The translations under genes and the position numbers were made by a program. Under the pieces are notes generated by a model. That model had not been told where the DNA came from. It saw only the letters and a program-made list of their open reading frames with translations, and did not search any database. 38,123 bases of DNA, taken from positions 1 through 38,123 of the forward strand of contig JBMOPD010000066.1 of the NCBI GenBank assembly GCA_049323615.1. Direction: 5' to 3'. This document shows positions 31,222 through 38,123 of the stretch, piece after piece (the first letter of the stretch is position 1; each line of letters starts with the position of its first letter). Source of the DNA: JBMOPD01 sp049323615 (GTDB lineage Bacteria; Bacillota; Desulfotomaculia; Desulfotomaculales; Desulfocucumaceae).

Positions 31222-33153
31222 TTGAGTCTTCTTTCGCAAATAAACGGGCCCGCTGATGTTCGCAGCCTGCCGGTGGCCCGGCTGTACGACCTGGCCACCG
31301 AAATAAGGAAGGAGATAATAGAGACCGTATCCAGGAACGGTGGTCATCTGGCCCCGAACCTGGGTGTAGTTGAACTTACCCTGGCCCTGCACAGGGTGTT
31401 TGAAACACCGGCTGACAAGATCATCTGGGATGTCGGCCACCAGTGCTACGTCCACAAGCTGCTTACCGGCAGGCGGGACCGGTTCCACAGCATCAGAAAG
31501 TACGGGGGAATAAGCGGTTTCCCCCGCCCGGAGGAATGCGAACACGACGCCTTCGTTGCCGGGCACAGCTGCACCTCCATTTCGGTTGCCCTGGGCATGG
31601 CCATAGCCAGGGACCTGAAGGGAGAAAAATACTCGGTGGCCGCCGTCATAGGCGACGGCGCCATGACCGGGGGCATGGCCTTCGAGGCCATGAACAACGC
31701 CGGCCACCTGCAAAAAAATATAATTGTGGTGCTCAACGACAACGAGATGTCCATTGCCAGGAATGTCGGAGGCATGGCCAGGTACCTGGCCCGCCTGCGG
31801 ACAGACCCGATGTATTCCAAGGGTAAGGAAGAGTTTGAGCAGCTGCTGAAAAAAGTACCGGCCATCGGGCCCACTGTTCTCAAAGCCGTGGATAGGCTGA
31901 AGGACAGCTTGAAATACCTGGTGGTGCCGGGAATGCTTTTCGAGGAACTGGGCTTTGTCTACCTGGGCCCCATTGACGGGCACAATATACAGGACATGGT
32001 AAACGTGCTCAACCAGGCCAAAACAATGCACGGCCCGGTACTGGTCCATGTCGTTACCGTAAAGGGTAAGGGCTATTCCCACGCCGAGAAGAACCCCGGC
32101 AAGTTTCACGGCATCGGCCCCTTTGACGTGGAGACCGGAACGGCAAAGAAAAAGGGCGGCGCGCCCACCTATACCGAGGTGTTCGGCCGCACTTTAAACG
32201 AACTGGCCGCCAGGGACAACTCCATACTGGCCATTACCGCCGCCATGGCCAGCGGCACCGGCCTCACCGAGTTTGCCAGAAACTACCCGGACAGGTTTTT
32301 TGATGTGGGCATTGCCGAGCAGCATGCCGTAACCATGGCCGCCGCCATGGCCTCCAGGCAGCTGAAACCGGTGGTGGCGATTTATTCAACTTTTCTGCAG
32401 AGGTCTTACGACCAGATTGTCCACGATGTGTGCATGCAGAACCTGCCGGTCACCTTTGCCGTTGACAGGGGCGGCCTGGTGGGGGATGACGGGCCGACCC
32501 ACCACGGCGCCTTTGACCTGTCCTTCCTGGGGCAGATACCGAACCTGGTGGTAATGGCCCCAAAAGACGAGAATGAACTGCGGCATATGATTAAAACGGC
32601 CGTTGAGTATAACGGCCCGGCCGCCGTCAGGTATCCCCGGAGCGAGGGACTGGGCCGCCCGCTGGACGAAGAAATGCAAAGCCTGCCCCTGGGCAAGGCC
32701 GAAGTAATCAGGGACGGCAGCGATATTGCGTTTTTTGCCGTCGGGCCCATGGTGGAAATCGCCGGGAAGGCCGCCGAGGTGCTGGATACCCAGGGAATAT
32801 CCGCAGCCGTGATCAACGCCCGTTTCGTCAAGCCTATTGACAGCCGGTGCATCATCAGCTACGCGGCTAAAACCGGAAGGATAATCACCCTGGAAGAGAA
32901 TGTGCTTCACGGGGGATTCGGCGGCATGGTGCTGAAAGCAATCAACGATTCCGGGATAAGCGGCGTCCAGGTTAAGAACATGGGCCTTCCGGACGCCTAC
33001 GTGGAACACGGTGAACGCCATTTATTGCTGGCCAAATACGGGCTGACGGTTGATGAGTTGCTGGCCAACGCCCTTAAGTTAATGAATTTGCGCCACATCA
33101 AAGGCGCCAAGAAAAGGCTGCAGATATCGGGAGGTAGCCGGCTTGACCGATAA
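31222..33153 (+). CDS. dxs: 1-deoxy-D-xylulose-5-phosphate synthase
   Basis: A 643-residue thiamine-diphosphate enzyme that condenses pyruvate and glyceraldehyde 3-phosphate, the first step of the MEP isoprenoid pathway. Seen: WDVGHQCYVHKLLTG, the ThDP/Mg motif GDGAMTGGMAFEAMNNAG, DNEMSIARNVGGM, the second-domain glutamate in FDVGIAEQHAVTMAA and the C-terminal transketolase domain with ENVLHGGFGGMV. Length is typical. TTG start at 31222, 21 nt after the membrane-protein gene, with GGGGAG upstream. The end overlaps tlyA by 11 nt. Confidence 0.97.
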   Translation: MSLLSQINGPADVRSLPVARLYDLATEIRKEIIETVSRNGGHLAPNLGVVELTLALHRVFETPADKIIWDVGHQCYVHKLLTGRRDRFHSIRKYGGISGFPRPEECEHDAFVAGHSCTSISVALGMAIARDLKGEKYSVAAVIGDGAMTGGMAFEAMNNAGHLQKNIIVVLNDNEMSIARNVGGMARYLARLRTDPMYSKGKEEFEQLLKKVPAIGPTVLKAVDRLKDSLKYLVVPGMLFEELGFVYLGPIDGHNIQDMVNVLNQAKTMHGPVLVHVVTVKGKGYSHAEKNPGKFHGIGPFDVETGTAKKKGGAPTYTEVFGRTLNELAARDNSILAITAAMASGTGLTEFARNYPDRFFDVGIAEQHAVTMAAAMASRQLKPVVAIYSTFLQRSYDQIVHDVCMQNLPVTFAVDRGGLVGDDGPTHHGAFDLSFLGQIPNLVVMAPKDENELRHMIKTAVEYNGPAAVRYPRSEGLGRPLDEEMQSLPLGKAEVIRDGSDIAFFAVGPMVEIAGKAAEVLDTQGISAAVINARFVKPIDSRCIISYAAKTGRIITLEENVLHGGFGGMVLKAINDSGISGVQVKNMGLPDAYVEHGERHLLLAKYGLTVDELLANALKLMNLRHIKGAKKRLQISGGSRLDR

Positions 33154-33943
33154 AAAGCAGAGGCTTGACGTACTGTTGCACCAGAAAAATTTTTTTGAAA
33201 GCAGGAATCAGGCTAATGCCGCTGTTATAGCCGGGCAGGTCAGGGTGAACGGGAAAAGGGCGGACAAACCAGGCATGAAATACGACCCGGATATACAGAT
33301 AGAGGTTATGGAACTGCCTCCCTACGTAAGCCGGGGCGGATACAAACTGGAAAAAGCCCTGCGGGTGTTCCGGATCAGCCTGGCCGGCAAAGTGGTCCTT
33401 GATGTAGGGTCCTCCACCGGGGGATTTACCGACTGCGCCCTGCAGCACGGGGCCGCCAGGGTCTACGCCGTGGACGTGGGCTACGGCCAGCTGGCCTGGA
33501 AAATGCGCACCGACCCCAGGGTGGTGGCCATTGAGAGGACAAACATAAAAAACCTGGAGCCGGAAGACCTGGGCACAAGGCCAAATTTTGTCACCATAGA
33601 CGTATCATTTATATCACTGGAAAAGGTAATGCCCCGGGTTGCCCTGCTGGTGGACAGGCAAGCCGGGGGGGTGGCCCTGATCAAGCCCCAGTTCGAGGCC
33701 GGACGGGAAAAGGTCGGCAAGAAGGGCGTGGTCAGGGACCCCGCAGTACACCTGGAGGTTCTGAACAGGATAAATACCATGATGGAAGAAAACGGGTGGG
33801 GTGTACTGGGGATTGATTTCTCCCCCATCCGGGGTCCCGAGGGGAATATAGAATACCTGATGTACTTTGATCTGTCGGGCCCCCGGGAATTTGACCGGGA
33901 TTTAATCCGCCGGGCGGTGGAAGCCGCGCACATTACTTTATAG
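33143..33943 (+). CDS. tlyA: TlyA family S4-domain RNA 2'-O-methyltransferase
   Basis: A 266-residue protein with an N-terminal S4 RNA-binding domain (about 5-65: RLDVLLHQKNFFESRNQANA, GQVRVNGKRADKPGM) and a FtsJ-like SAM methyltransferase domain (VVLDVGSSTGGFTDCAL, YAVDVGYGQLAWKMR, LIKPQFEAGRE). TlyA enzymes 2'-O-methylate rRNA; they were first named hemolysins. The TTG at 33143 has GGGAGG 8 nt upstream and lies inside dxs, giving an 11-nt overlap. The gene corresponds in position to yqxC of B. subtilis. Confidence 0.93.
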   Translation: MTDKKQRLDVLLHQKNFFESRNQANAAVIAGQVRVNGKRADKPGMKYDPDIQIEVMELPPYVSRGGYKLEKALRVFRISLAGKVVLDVGSSTGGFTDCALQHGAARVYAVDVGYGQLAWKMRTDPRVVAIERTNIKNLEPEDLGTRPNFVTIDVSFISLEKVMPRVALLVDRQAGGVALIKPQFEAGREKVGKKGVVRDPAVHLEVLNRINTMMEENGWGVLGIDFSPIRGPEGNIEYLMYFDLSGPREFDRDLIRRAVEAAHITL

Positions 33944-33972
33944 CGGGATTTTGGGGTCAGGGATTAGGGATT
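33944..33972 (+). repeat. Short GGGATT-type simple sequence between tlyA and nadK
   Basis: CGGGATTTTGGGGTCAGGGA is followed by TTAGGGATT, resembling the spacer at 29225-29254. Confidence 0.45.
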
Positions 33973-33990
33973 ATGGAGGATAGTATCAAA

Positions 33991-34884
33991 TTGAAATCTG
34001 TCGGCATAATGGCCAATCTTGAAAAAACAGGCGTGGAGGATCTGGTCAGACATTCCTGCGGCTGGTTTTTAAACCGCGGCGTTAATGTATTTTTGCCGGA
34101 CGAACAGTCCGGGGGATTCGGCGCCGGGGTAAAGGGCGCCCCCCTCGATGAGATGGTGGGCAAGATTGATTGCCTGCTGGTGTTCGGAGGGGACGGGACC
34201 ATCCTGAGCAGCGCCAGACTGGTGGCCAGCAGCGGGGTGCCCGTACTGGGCATAAACCTGGGCCACCTGGGTTTTCTGTCGGAGATAGACGTCCCGGATA
34301 TACAGTCAGGCCTGGAAAGCATCTTCCGGAGGGAATACTACATAGAAGAGCGGATGATGATTGAGGCTGCCGTGCTGCGGGGCGGCAGGGAAATTGAAAA
34401 ATTCATGGGGCTGAACGACGCCGTAATTACCAAGGGGGCCTTCGCGCGCCTTATTTTTCTGCAGATCAGGGTTGACGGAGAGCAGGTGGGGACCTACCCC
34501 ACCGACGGCATTATCGTGTCCACCCCCACCGGCTCCACCGCCTATTCACTTTCCGCCGGCGGGCCGGTGGTCACACCGGACCTCGACCTGATGCTGATCA
34601 CACCCATCTGCCCCCATGCCCTCTGGGCCAGGCCCATTGTCATCTCACCGGACTGCGTGGTAGAAGTGGAGCTGTTGTCCGACAAGGGCGAGGTAATGCT
34701 GACCATCGACGGCCAGCACGGCCTGAAACTGGTCCAAAACGACGTGGTCAGGATTACCCGGGCGCCTTACAAGGTGAGGTTTATCAGGCTGAAGACCAGA
34801 AACTTTTTTAAGGTGCTAAAACAAAAGCTGAGGGAAGGGGACAGGCGCGTTGATGATGATCCGGCGCCCGGCCAGTGCTGTTGA
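33991..34884 (+). CDS. nadK: NAD kinase
   Basis: A 297-residue kinase making NADP from NAD. The signature GGDGT motif is in VFGGDGTILSSARLV, followed by GINLGHLGFLSE, the substrate motif GLNDAVITKG and the C-terminal YPTDGIIVSTPTGSTAYSLS and AGGP. The start is taken as TTG 33991: GGAGGA (33975-33980) is 10 nt upstream and the protein then begins MKSVGIMAN as in the family. An ATG at 33973 would extend it by six codons but has no ribosome site. The 3' end overlaps the mnmM gene by 35 nt. It is an insertion relative to the B. subtilis order. Confidence 0.94.
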   Translation: MKSVGIMANLEKTGVEDLVRHSCGWFLNRGVNVFLPDEQSGGFGAGVKGAPLDEMVGKIDCLLVFGGDGTILSSARLVASSGVPVLGINLGHLGFLSEIDVPDIQSGLESIFRREYYIEERMMIEAAVLRGGREIEKFMGLNDAVITKGAFARLIFLQIRVDGEQVGTYPTDGIIVSTPTGSTAYSLSAGGPVVTPDLDLMLITPICPHALWARPIVISPDCVVEVELLSDKGEVMLTIDGQHGLKLVQNDVVRITRAPYKVRFIRLKTRNFFKVLKQKLREGDRRVDDDPAPGQCC

Positions 34885-35452
34885 ATGGGCCAGGGTTTTT
34901 ATCCGCCCGGCTTTAAAACAGGGCGCCAGGGCGGTTGACGCCACCGCCGGAAACGGCCGCGACACCCTTTTTATGGCCGCAAACGTGGGCCCCCGGGGCC
35001 ATGTTTACGCCCTGGACATACAGGATGAGGCCCTTCTTAATACAAAAAAAAGGCTTGCCGGGGCCGGGCTGCTGGAAAGGGTGTCCATTTTCCGCCGCGG
35101 GCACCAGGATATGGACCAACTTGTTAAAGAACAGGTTGACGCGGTGATGTTCAACCTCGGCTACCTGCCCGGCAGCGACAGGTCGGTAACCACCAGGCCG
35201 GAAACAACCCGGGAGGGAATAAAGGCGGCCTTAAACCTGCTGAAGCCGGGCGGCCGGTTGAGCGTGGTGGTTTATACCGGGCACCCCGGGGCTGGCGCCG
35301 AGGCCGAAGCTGTGGCCGGCTTGCTGGCCGGCCTGAGCCTTACGGAATTCAACGTGCAGAAAATGGTCTTCTGGAACAGCCGCGTCCACAGCCCTGAACT
35401 ATACTTTGTGACCAGGACCGGGGAGAAAAATGGTGAAGTTGAAGAGGCATAA
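34850..35452 (+). CDS. mnmM: YtqB-type tRNA wobble-uridine methyltransferase
   Basis: A 200-residue class I SAM methyltransferase of the former putative rRNA methylase family (YtqB). It has motif I VDATAGNGRDTLFMA (about 29-42), the acidic motif VYALDIQDEAL, the catalytic-region NLGYLPGSDRSVTT and VVYTGHPGAGAE. In B. subtilis YtqB is MnmM, which methylates nm5(s2)U34 to mnm5(s2)U34 in tRNA. Three Met codons open the frame (ATG ATG ATG after a GTT), any of which could start it. It overlaps nadK by 35 nt and argR by 23 nt, so expression is tightly linked. Confidence 0.88.
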   Translation: MMMIRRPASAVEWARVFIRPALKQGARAVDATAGNGRDTLFMAANVGPRGHVYALDIQDEALLNTKKRLAGAGLLERVSIFRRGHQDMDQLVKEQVDAVMFNLGYLPGSDRSVTTRPETTREGIKAALNLLKPGGRLSVVVYTGHPGAGAEAEAVAGLLAGLSLTEFNVQKMVFWNSRVHSPELYFVTRTGEKNGEVEEA

Positions 35453-35888
35453 AAAAATAATTGAGATAATCAAGTCCCGGCCTGTGGAAACCCAGGACCA
35501 GCTGGCCAGGGAACTGCACCTGGCGGGCTTTGCCGTCACCCAGGCCACCGTTTCCAGGGACATAAAGGAGCTGGGGCTGGTAAAGGTGCCCGGGGAAAAC
35601 AACCTGTCATATTACGGCCTGCCCGACAGGGGGGCGGCCCGGGGCAGGGAGGCCAGGTTAAAAAGGCTGTTTATCAGTTCCGTGCAGGAGATTGACCACA
35701 GCGAAAACCTTATAGTGGTCAAGACGCTGCCCGGCGAGGCCCAGGGGGTAGCCTCGGCCATCGACCAGTCGGGATGGGAAGGAATAATCGGGACGGTGGC
35801 CGGCGACGACACCATCCTGGTGGTAACCAGGCCCAAAAGTGCGGTTAAAGGTATACTGAAGCGCTTTGAGGAACTGATCGGGGGTTAG
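35430..35888 (+). CDS. argR: Arginine repressor ArgR/AhrC
   Basis: A 152-residue transcription regulator of arginine metabolism, active as an arginine-bound hexamer. The N-terminal winged helix (about 1-70) includes the recognition region FAVTQATVSRDIKELGLVKV; the C-terminal oligomerisation and arginine-binding domain includes GTVAGDDTILVV. Length is normal. ATG 35430 lies within the end of the mnmM gene (23-nt overlap), with GGGGAGAAAA upstream. The argR-recN order is the standard Firmicute arrangement; recN starts 3 nt after the stop. Confidence 0.95.
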   Translation: MVKLKRHKKIIEIIKSRPVETQDQLARELHLAGFAVTQATVSRDIKELGLVKVPGENNLSYYGLPDRGAARGREARLKRLFISSVQEIDHSENLIVVKTLPGEAQGVASAIDQSGWEGIIGTVAGDDTILVVTRPKSAVKGILKRFEELIGG

Positions 35889-35890
35889 GT

Positions 35891-37582
35891 ATGCTTTTAA
35901 ACTTGTATATAAGGGATTTCGGCATCATTGAAAAAACCGAAATGGACTTCACCCGGGGACTTAATGTGCTGTCCGGGGAAACCGGGGCGGGCAAGTCGAT
36001 CATCGTCGAGGCCATCCAGGTGGTCTCCGGGGGGCGGGCGCTGACGGAATACATAAGGGCCGGGTGTGAGCGGGCCGTTGTCCAGGCCGCGGTTGATACC
36101 CGGGACCTGCCCGGCATCGGCCGGCTGCTGTCCGAACACGGAATTGTCGGAGAGCAGGACGGCACCCTGATCTTATCCCGCGAAATCCGGATCGGCCGGA
36201 ATATATGCCGGATCAACGGGCAGATAGTGACGCTGAACGTATACAGGGAATTCGGCCAGCTGCTGGTGGACATCCAGGGCCAGTACGACCAGCAGTTGCT
36301 GTTTGAGCCCGAGAGGCAGCTTTACCTGCTGGACGCCTACGGGGGGGGGGAAATATCGGCCATCGGCGCCGAGGTTTCCCGGCTTTACAGGAAGTGGCGG
36401 GAGACCAGCCACCTGATTGAGGACTTGCGGGAAAGGTACCGGGAATGGTCCCGGCGGCAGGACACCATAAACTACCAGCTAAGCGAGATTGACGGGGCCG
36501 GCCTTAAGCCCGGCGAGGATGAGGAACTGATGTCCGAGAAAAAGAAGCTGGCCAATGCCGAAAGGATTTCAAGGCTGGCCGGCGGCTGTTACCGCAGCCT
36601 TTACGGCGGGGGTACCGCCGCTTCGGCGCTGGAACTGACCGGAAGTTCCTTAAAGGACCTGGACAGGGTGGTGGAAATGGACGGCGCCCTGTCGGGGGTC
36701 AGGGACATGGTGGCCGCCGCCCTCTACCAGATTGAGGAGGCCTGCCGGGAACTGGCCGCCTACCTGGACGGGATCGAGTTCTATCCCGCAAGGCTTGAGT
36801 CTGTTGAAGAGAGGCTTGACATACTGGCCGGGCTCAAGAAAAAATACGGGCCAACCATTGAAGACATACTGCGGTACCGTGAGGAGATAGCTAATGAGCT
36901 GCAGGAGATGGAAGGCGGAGAGCAGAAAATAGAACAGCTGGAACAGGAACTGGAATCGCTGTCCGGGCAGCTGGAGGACTGGGCCGGGAGGCTTACCGAA
37001 AAGAGAAAACAGGCGGCCGCCGCGCTGGAAAGGGATATTGCCGGGGAACTGCAGGAACTGGAGATGGGCAAGGTAAAATTCATCATTAATTTTGCCGACC
37101 GGGAGGCCATCAGCGAAAAGGGCAGGGAAAGGGCCGAGTTCTACATTTCCACCAACCCCGGGGAACCTGTGCGGCCGCTTGCCAAAATAGCCTCGGGCGG
37201 GGAGACCTCCAGGCTGATGCTGGCCATAAAGAGCATCCTGGCCGGGATAGAGGAGATCCCCACCCTGGTTTTTGACGAGCTTGACACCGGCATCGGAGGC
37301 CGCACCATCCGGTCGGTGGCCCTGAAACTGCACAGCCTGAGCAGGAAAAGGCAGGTTATATGCGTTACCCATTCCTCGGCGGTGGCCAGCATGGCCGATA
37401 ACCACCTCGTGATTTGCAAGGGCGAAACCGACGGCCGCACAAAGACCGAGGTGTCAACATTGTCGGATGAGGAGAGGCTTGAAGAACTTGCCCGCATGCT
37501 GGGGGGTTCGGAAAAAGGCGGAGCGGTGCTGGATCATGCCAGGCAACTGCTTGAAGAGGCAAACAGCCTCAAAAGCCGTTAA
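35891..37582 (+). CDS. recN: DNA repair protein RecN
   Basis: A 563-residue SMC-like ATPase that binds broken DNA ends in recombinational repair. The N-terminal head has MLLNLYIRDFGIIEKTEMDF and Walker A GETGAGKSIIVEAI; central coiled coils (about 150-210 and 300-385) flank the hinge region; the C-terminal head has the ABC signature ASGGETSRLMLAIKSIL and Walker B TLVFDELDTGIGG. A run of ten G bases at 36341-36350 encodes Gly-Gly-Gly plus the first base of a Glu codon and is a likely slippage site. ATG 35891 follows GGGGTTAG. It is the last gene before the end repeat. Confidence 0.96.
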   Translation: MLLNLYIRDFGIIEKTEMDFTRGLNVLSGETGAGKSIIVEAIQVVSGGRALTEYIRAGCERAVVQAAVDTRDLPGIGRLLSEHGIVGEQDGTLILSREIRIGRNICRINGQIVTLNVYREFGQLLVDIQGQYDQQLLFEPERQLYLLDAYGGGEISAIGAEVSRLYRKWRETSHLIEDLRERYREWSRRQDTINYQLSEIDGAGLKPGEDEELMSEKKKLANAERISRLAGGCYRSLYGGGTAASALELTGSSLKDLDRVVEMDGALSGVRDMVAAALYQIEEACRELAAYLDGIEFYPARLESVEERLDILAGLKKKYGPTIEDILRYREEIANELQEMEGGEQKIEQLEQELESLSGQLEDWAGRLTEKRKQAAAALERDIAGELQELEMGKVKFIINFADREAISEKGRERAEFYISTNPGEPVRPLAKIASGGETSRLMLAIKSILAGIEEIPTLVFDELDTGIGGRTIRSVALKLHSLSRKRQVICVTHSSAVASMADNHLVICKGETDGRTKTEVSTLSDEERLEELARMLGGSEKGGAVLDHARQLLEEANSLKSR

Positions 37583-37706
37583 CTATGGTCAGCTTTCAGC
37601 CATCAGCCGTAAGCTGCAGGATTATTTGATTATTTTAACAAAATTTTAAAAAAATTAGTGAATACTTCTTATTAATAATTCTATACTTGTAAGAAAAGCT
37701 ATAATC
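37583..37706 (+). other. Intergenic region after recN
   Basis: TCAGC-rich words (37585-37615), the inverse of the TGACGGC words seen elsewhere, are followed by about 90 nt of very AT-rich sequence leading into the end repeat. I see no gene. Confidence 0.5.
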
Positions 37707-37726
37707 ATTCTGGATTCTGAATTCTG

Positions 37727-37746
37727 CCGCCCGCAGGGCGGTTTTT
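37727..37746 (+). terminator. Intrinsic terminator downstream of recN
   Basis: CCGCCC / GGGCGG with a GCA loop is followed by TTTTT. It is a shorter relative of the terminators in repeat copies 1 and 2 and probably ends the dxs-recN transcript. Confidence 0.8.
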
Positions 37747-38123
37747 AACCGTTAAAGAAAGTATATGTCGATTTAAAGTACTAAAGTAAACCTTTGGTTT
37801 GCATACAAACCCCATAATAGCTTTATGGCGTATTGGAGAAGACATCGCACTCGCGAACCCGACCTGCGACTGAACAGTCTCTATAGCTCTTTGCCGACGG
37901 AAGCCGACCGCCCTCGAACGCCGCGTCCATGCGGCTCTCGGGCTTTTGGCCGCATCCGGCGTCCAAATCGTCATCCGTTCCGGCTCATTCGCAAGAGACT
38001 GTAACAGTCTCCGGTAATATCGCTCGATTGATGCCTTCTCCCTTTCGATAGCAACCTCTAAAGTATTGTACGTCCCAAAAGAAGGAGCGGGGCTTTAGGA
38101 AAGGCTGTAAGCATTCTGGATTC
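37747..38123. repeat. End repeat, copy 3 (partial, 5' part)
   Basis: It matches 228-602 in the same orientation with about five small differences (three 1-base indels near the start; C/T at position 310 and A/T at 364 of copy 2). The last 162 bases (37962-38123) are identical to bases 1-162. The copy is cut by the window end at the point where copies 1 and 2 first differ. Confidence 0.95.

Overview
The window is a 38 kb stretch of chromosome from a spore-forming, strictly anaerobic, fairly GC-rich Firmicute. A Peptococcaceae of the Desulfotomaculum/Pelotomaculum type fits best. Evidence: a complete eight-gene spoIIIA operon, further sporulation-type proteins (DUF3231, DUF3243, a YabG-like N-domain, a CD1247-type protein), an NfnAB electron-bifurcating transhydrogenase, a CoA-disulfide-reductase/rhodanese fusion, and frequent TTG/GTG starts behind strong GGAGG sites. 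From 5 kb onward the gene order follows the core cluster I recall from Bacillus subtilis (aroQ-pepQ-efp, spoIIIAA-AH, accB-accC, asp23, nusB, folD, xseA, xseB, ispA, dxs, tlyA, argR, recN), with lineage-specific insertions.

Layout. 1-667: one partial and one complete copy of a 440-bp tandem repeat that ends in an intrinsic terminator. 786-4056: small accessory, membrane and sporulation-type genes on both strands. 4177-7854: tldE-like protease gene, aroQ, pepQ, efp. 8015-10424: CD1247-type zinc-ribbon protein and a CoADR-rhodanese. 10681-15954: spoIIIAA to spoIIIAH. 16187-19420: a carboxyltransferase fused to an AccB-like biotin carrier, then accC. 19417-21198 (minus strand): panE and panB. 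21442-23135: asp23, amaP, DUF2273, nusB. 23350-26545: nfnA, nfnB, folD. 26656-30195: xseA, a ytqA-like radical SAM gene, xseB, ispA. 30196-30615: a 420-nt gap with repeats and a structured element. 30616-37582: an oapA-like membrane protein gene, dxs, tlyA, nadK, mnmM, argR, recN. 37707-38123: a third, partial copy of the end repeat.

How the genes work together. SpoIIIAA-AH build the mother-cell channel into the forespore. The PycB-AccB fusion and AccC form a biotin-dependent carboxylase or transcarboxylase, possibly also sharing a free biotin carrier with acetyl-CoA carboxylase. NfnAB and FolD link NADPH/ferredoxin balance to one-carbon metabolism. IspA and Dxs supply isoprenoids. XseA and XseB form exonuclease VII. 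The YtqA-like protein and MnmM probably both act in wobble-uridine modification of tRNA.

Most interesting signals: (1) an apparent internal ribosome-binding site and ATG exactly at the start of the AccB part of the carboxyltransferase fusion; (2) a multicopy structured repeat family whose end copies are recognisably homologous, on the opposite strand, to the intergenic element between ispA and the oapA-like gene, the position where OLE RNA is expected; (3) the first and last 162 bases are identical and the window stops one base before repeat copies diverge, so the ends look like an assembly break in a repeat rather than a circular replicon.
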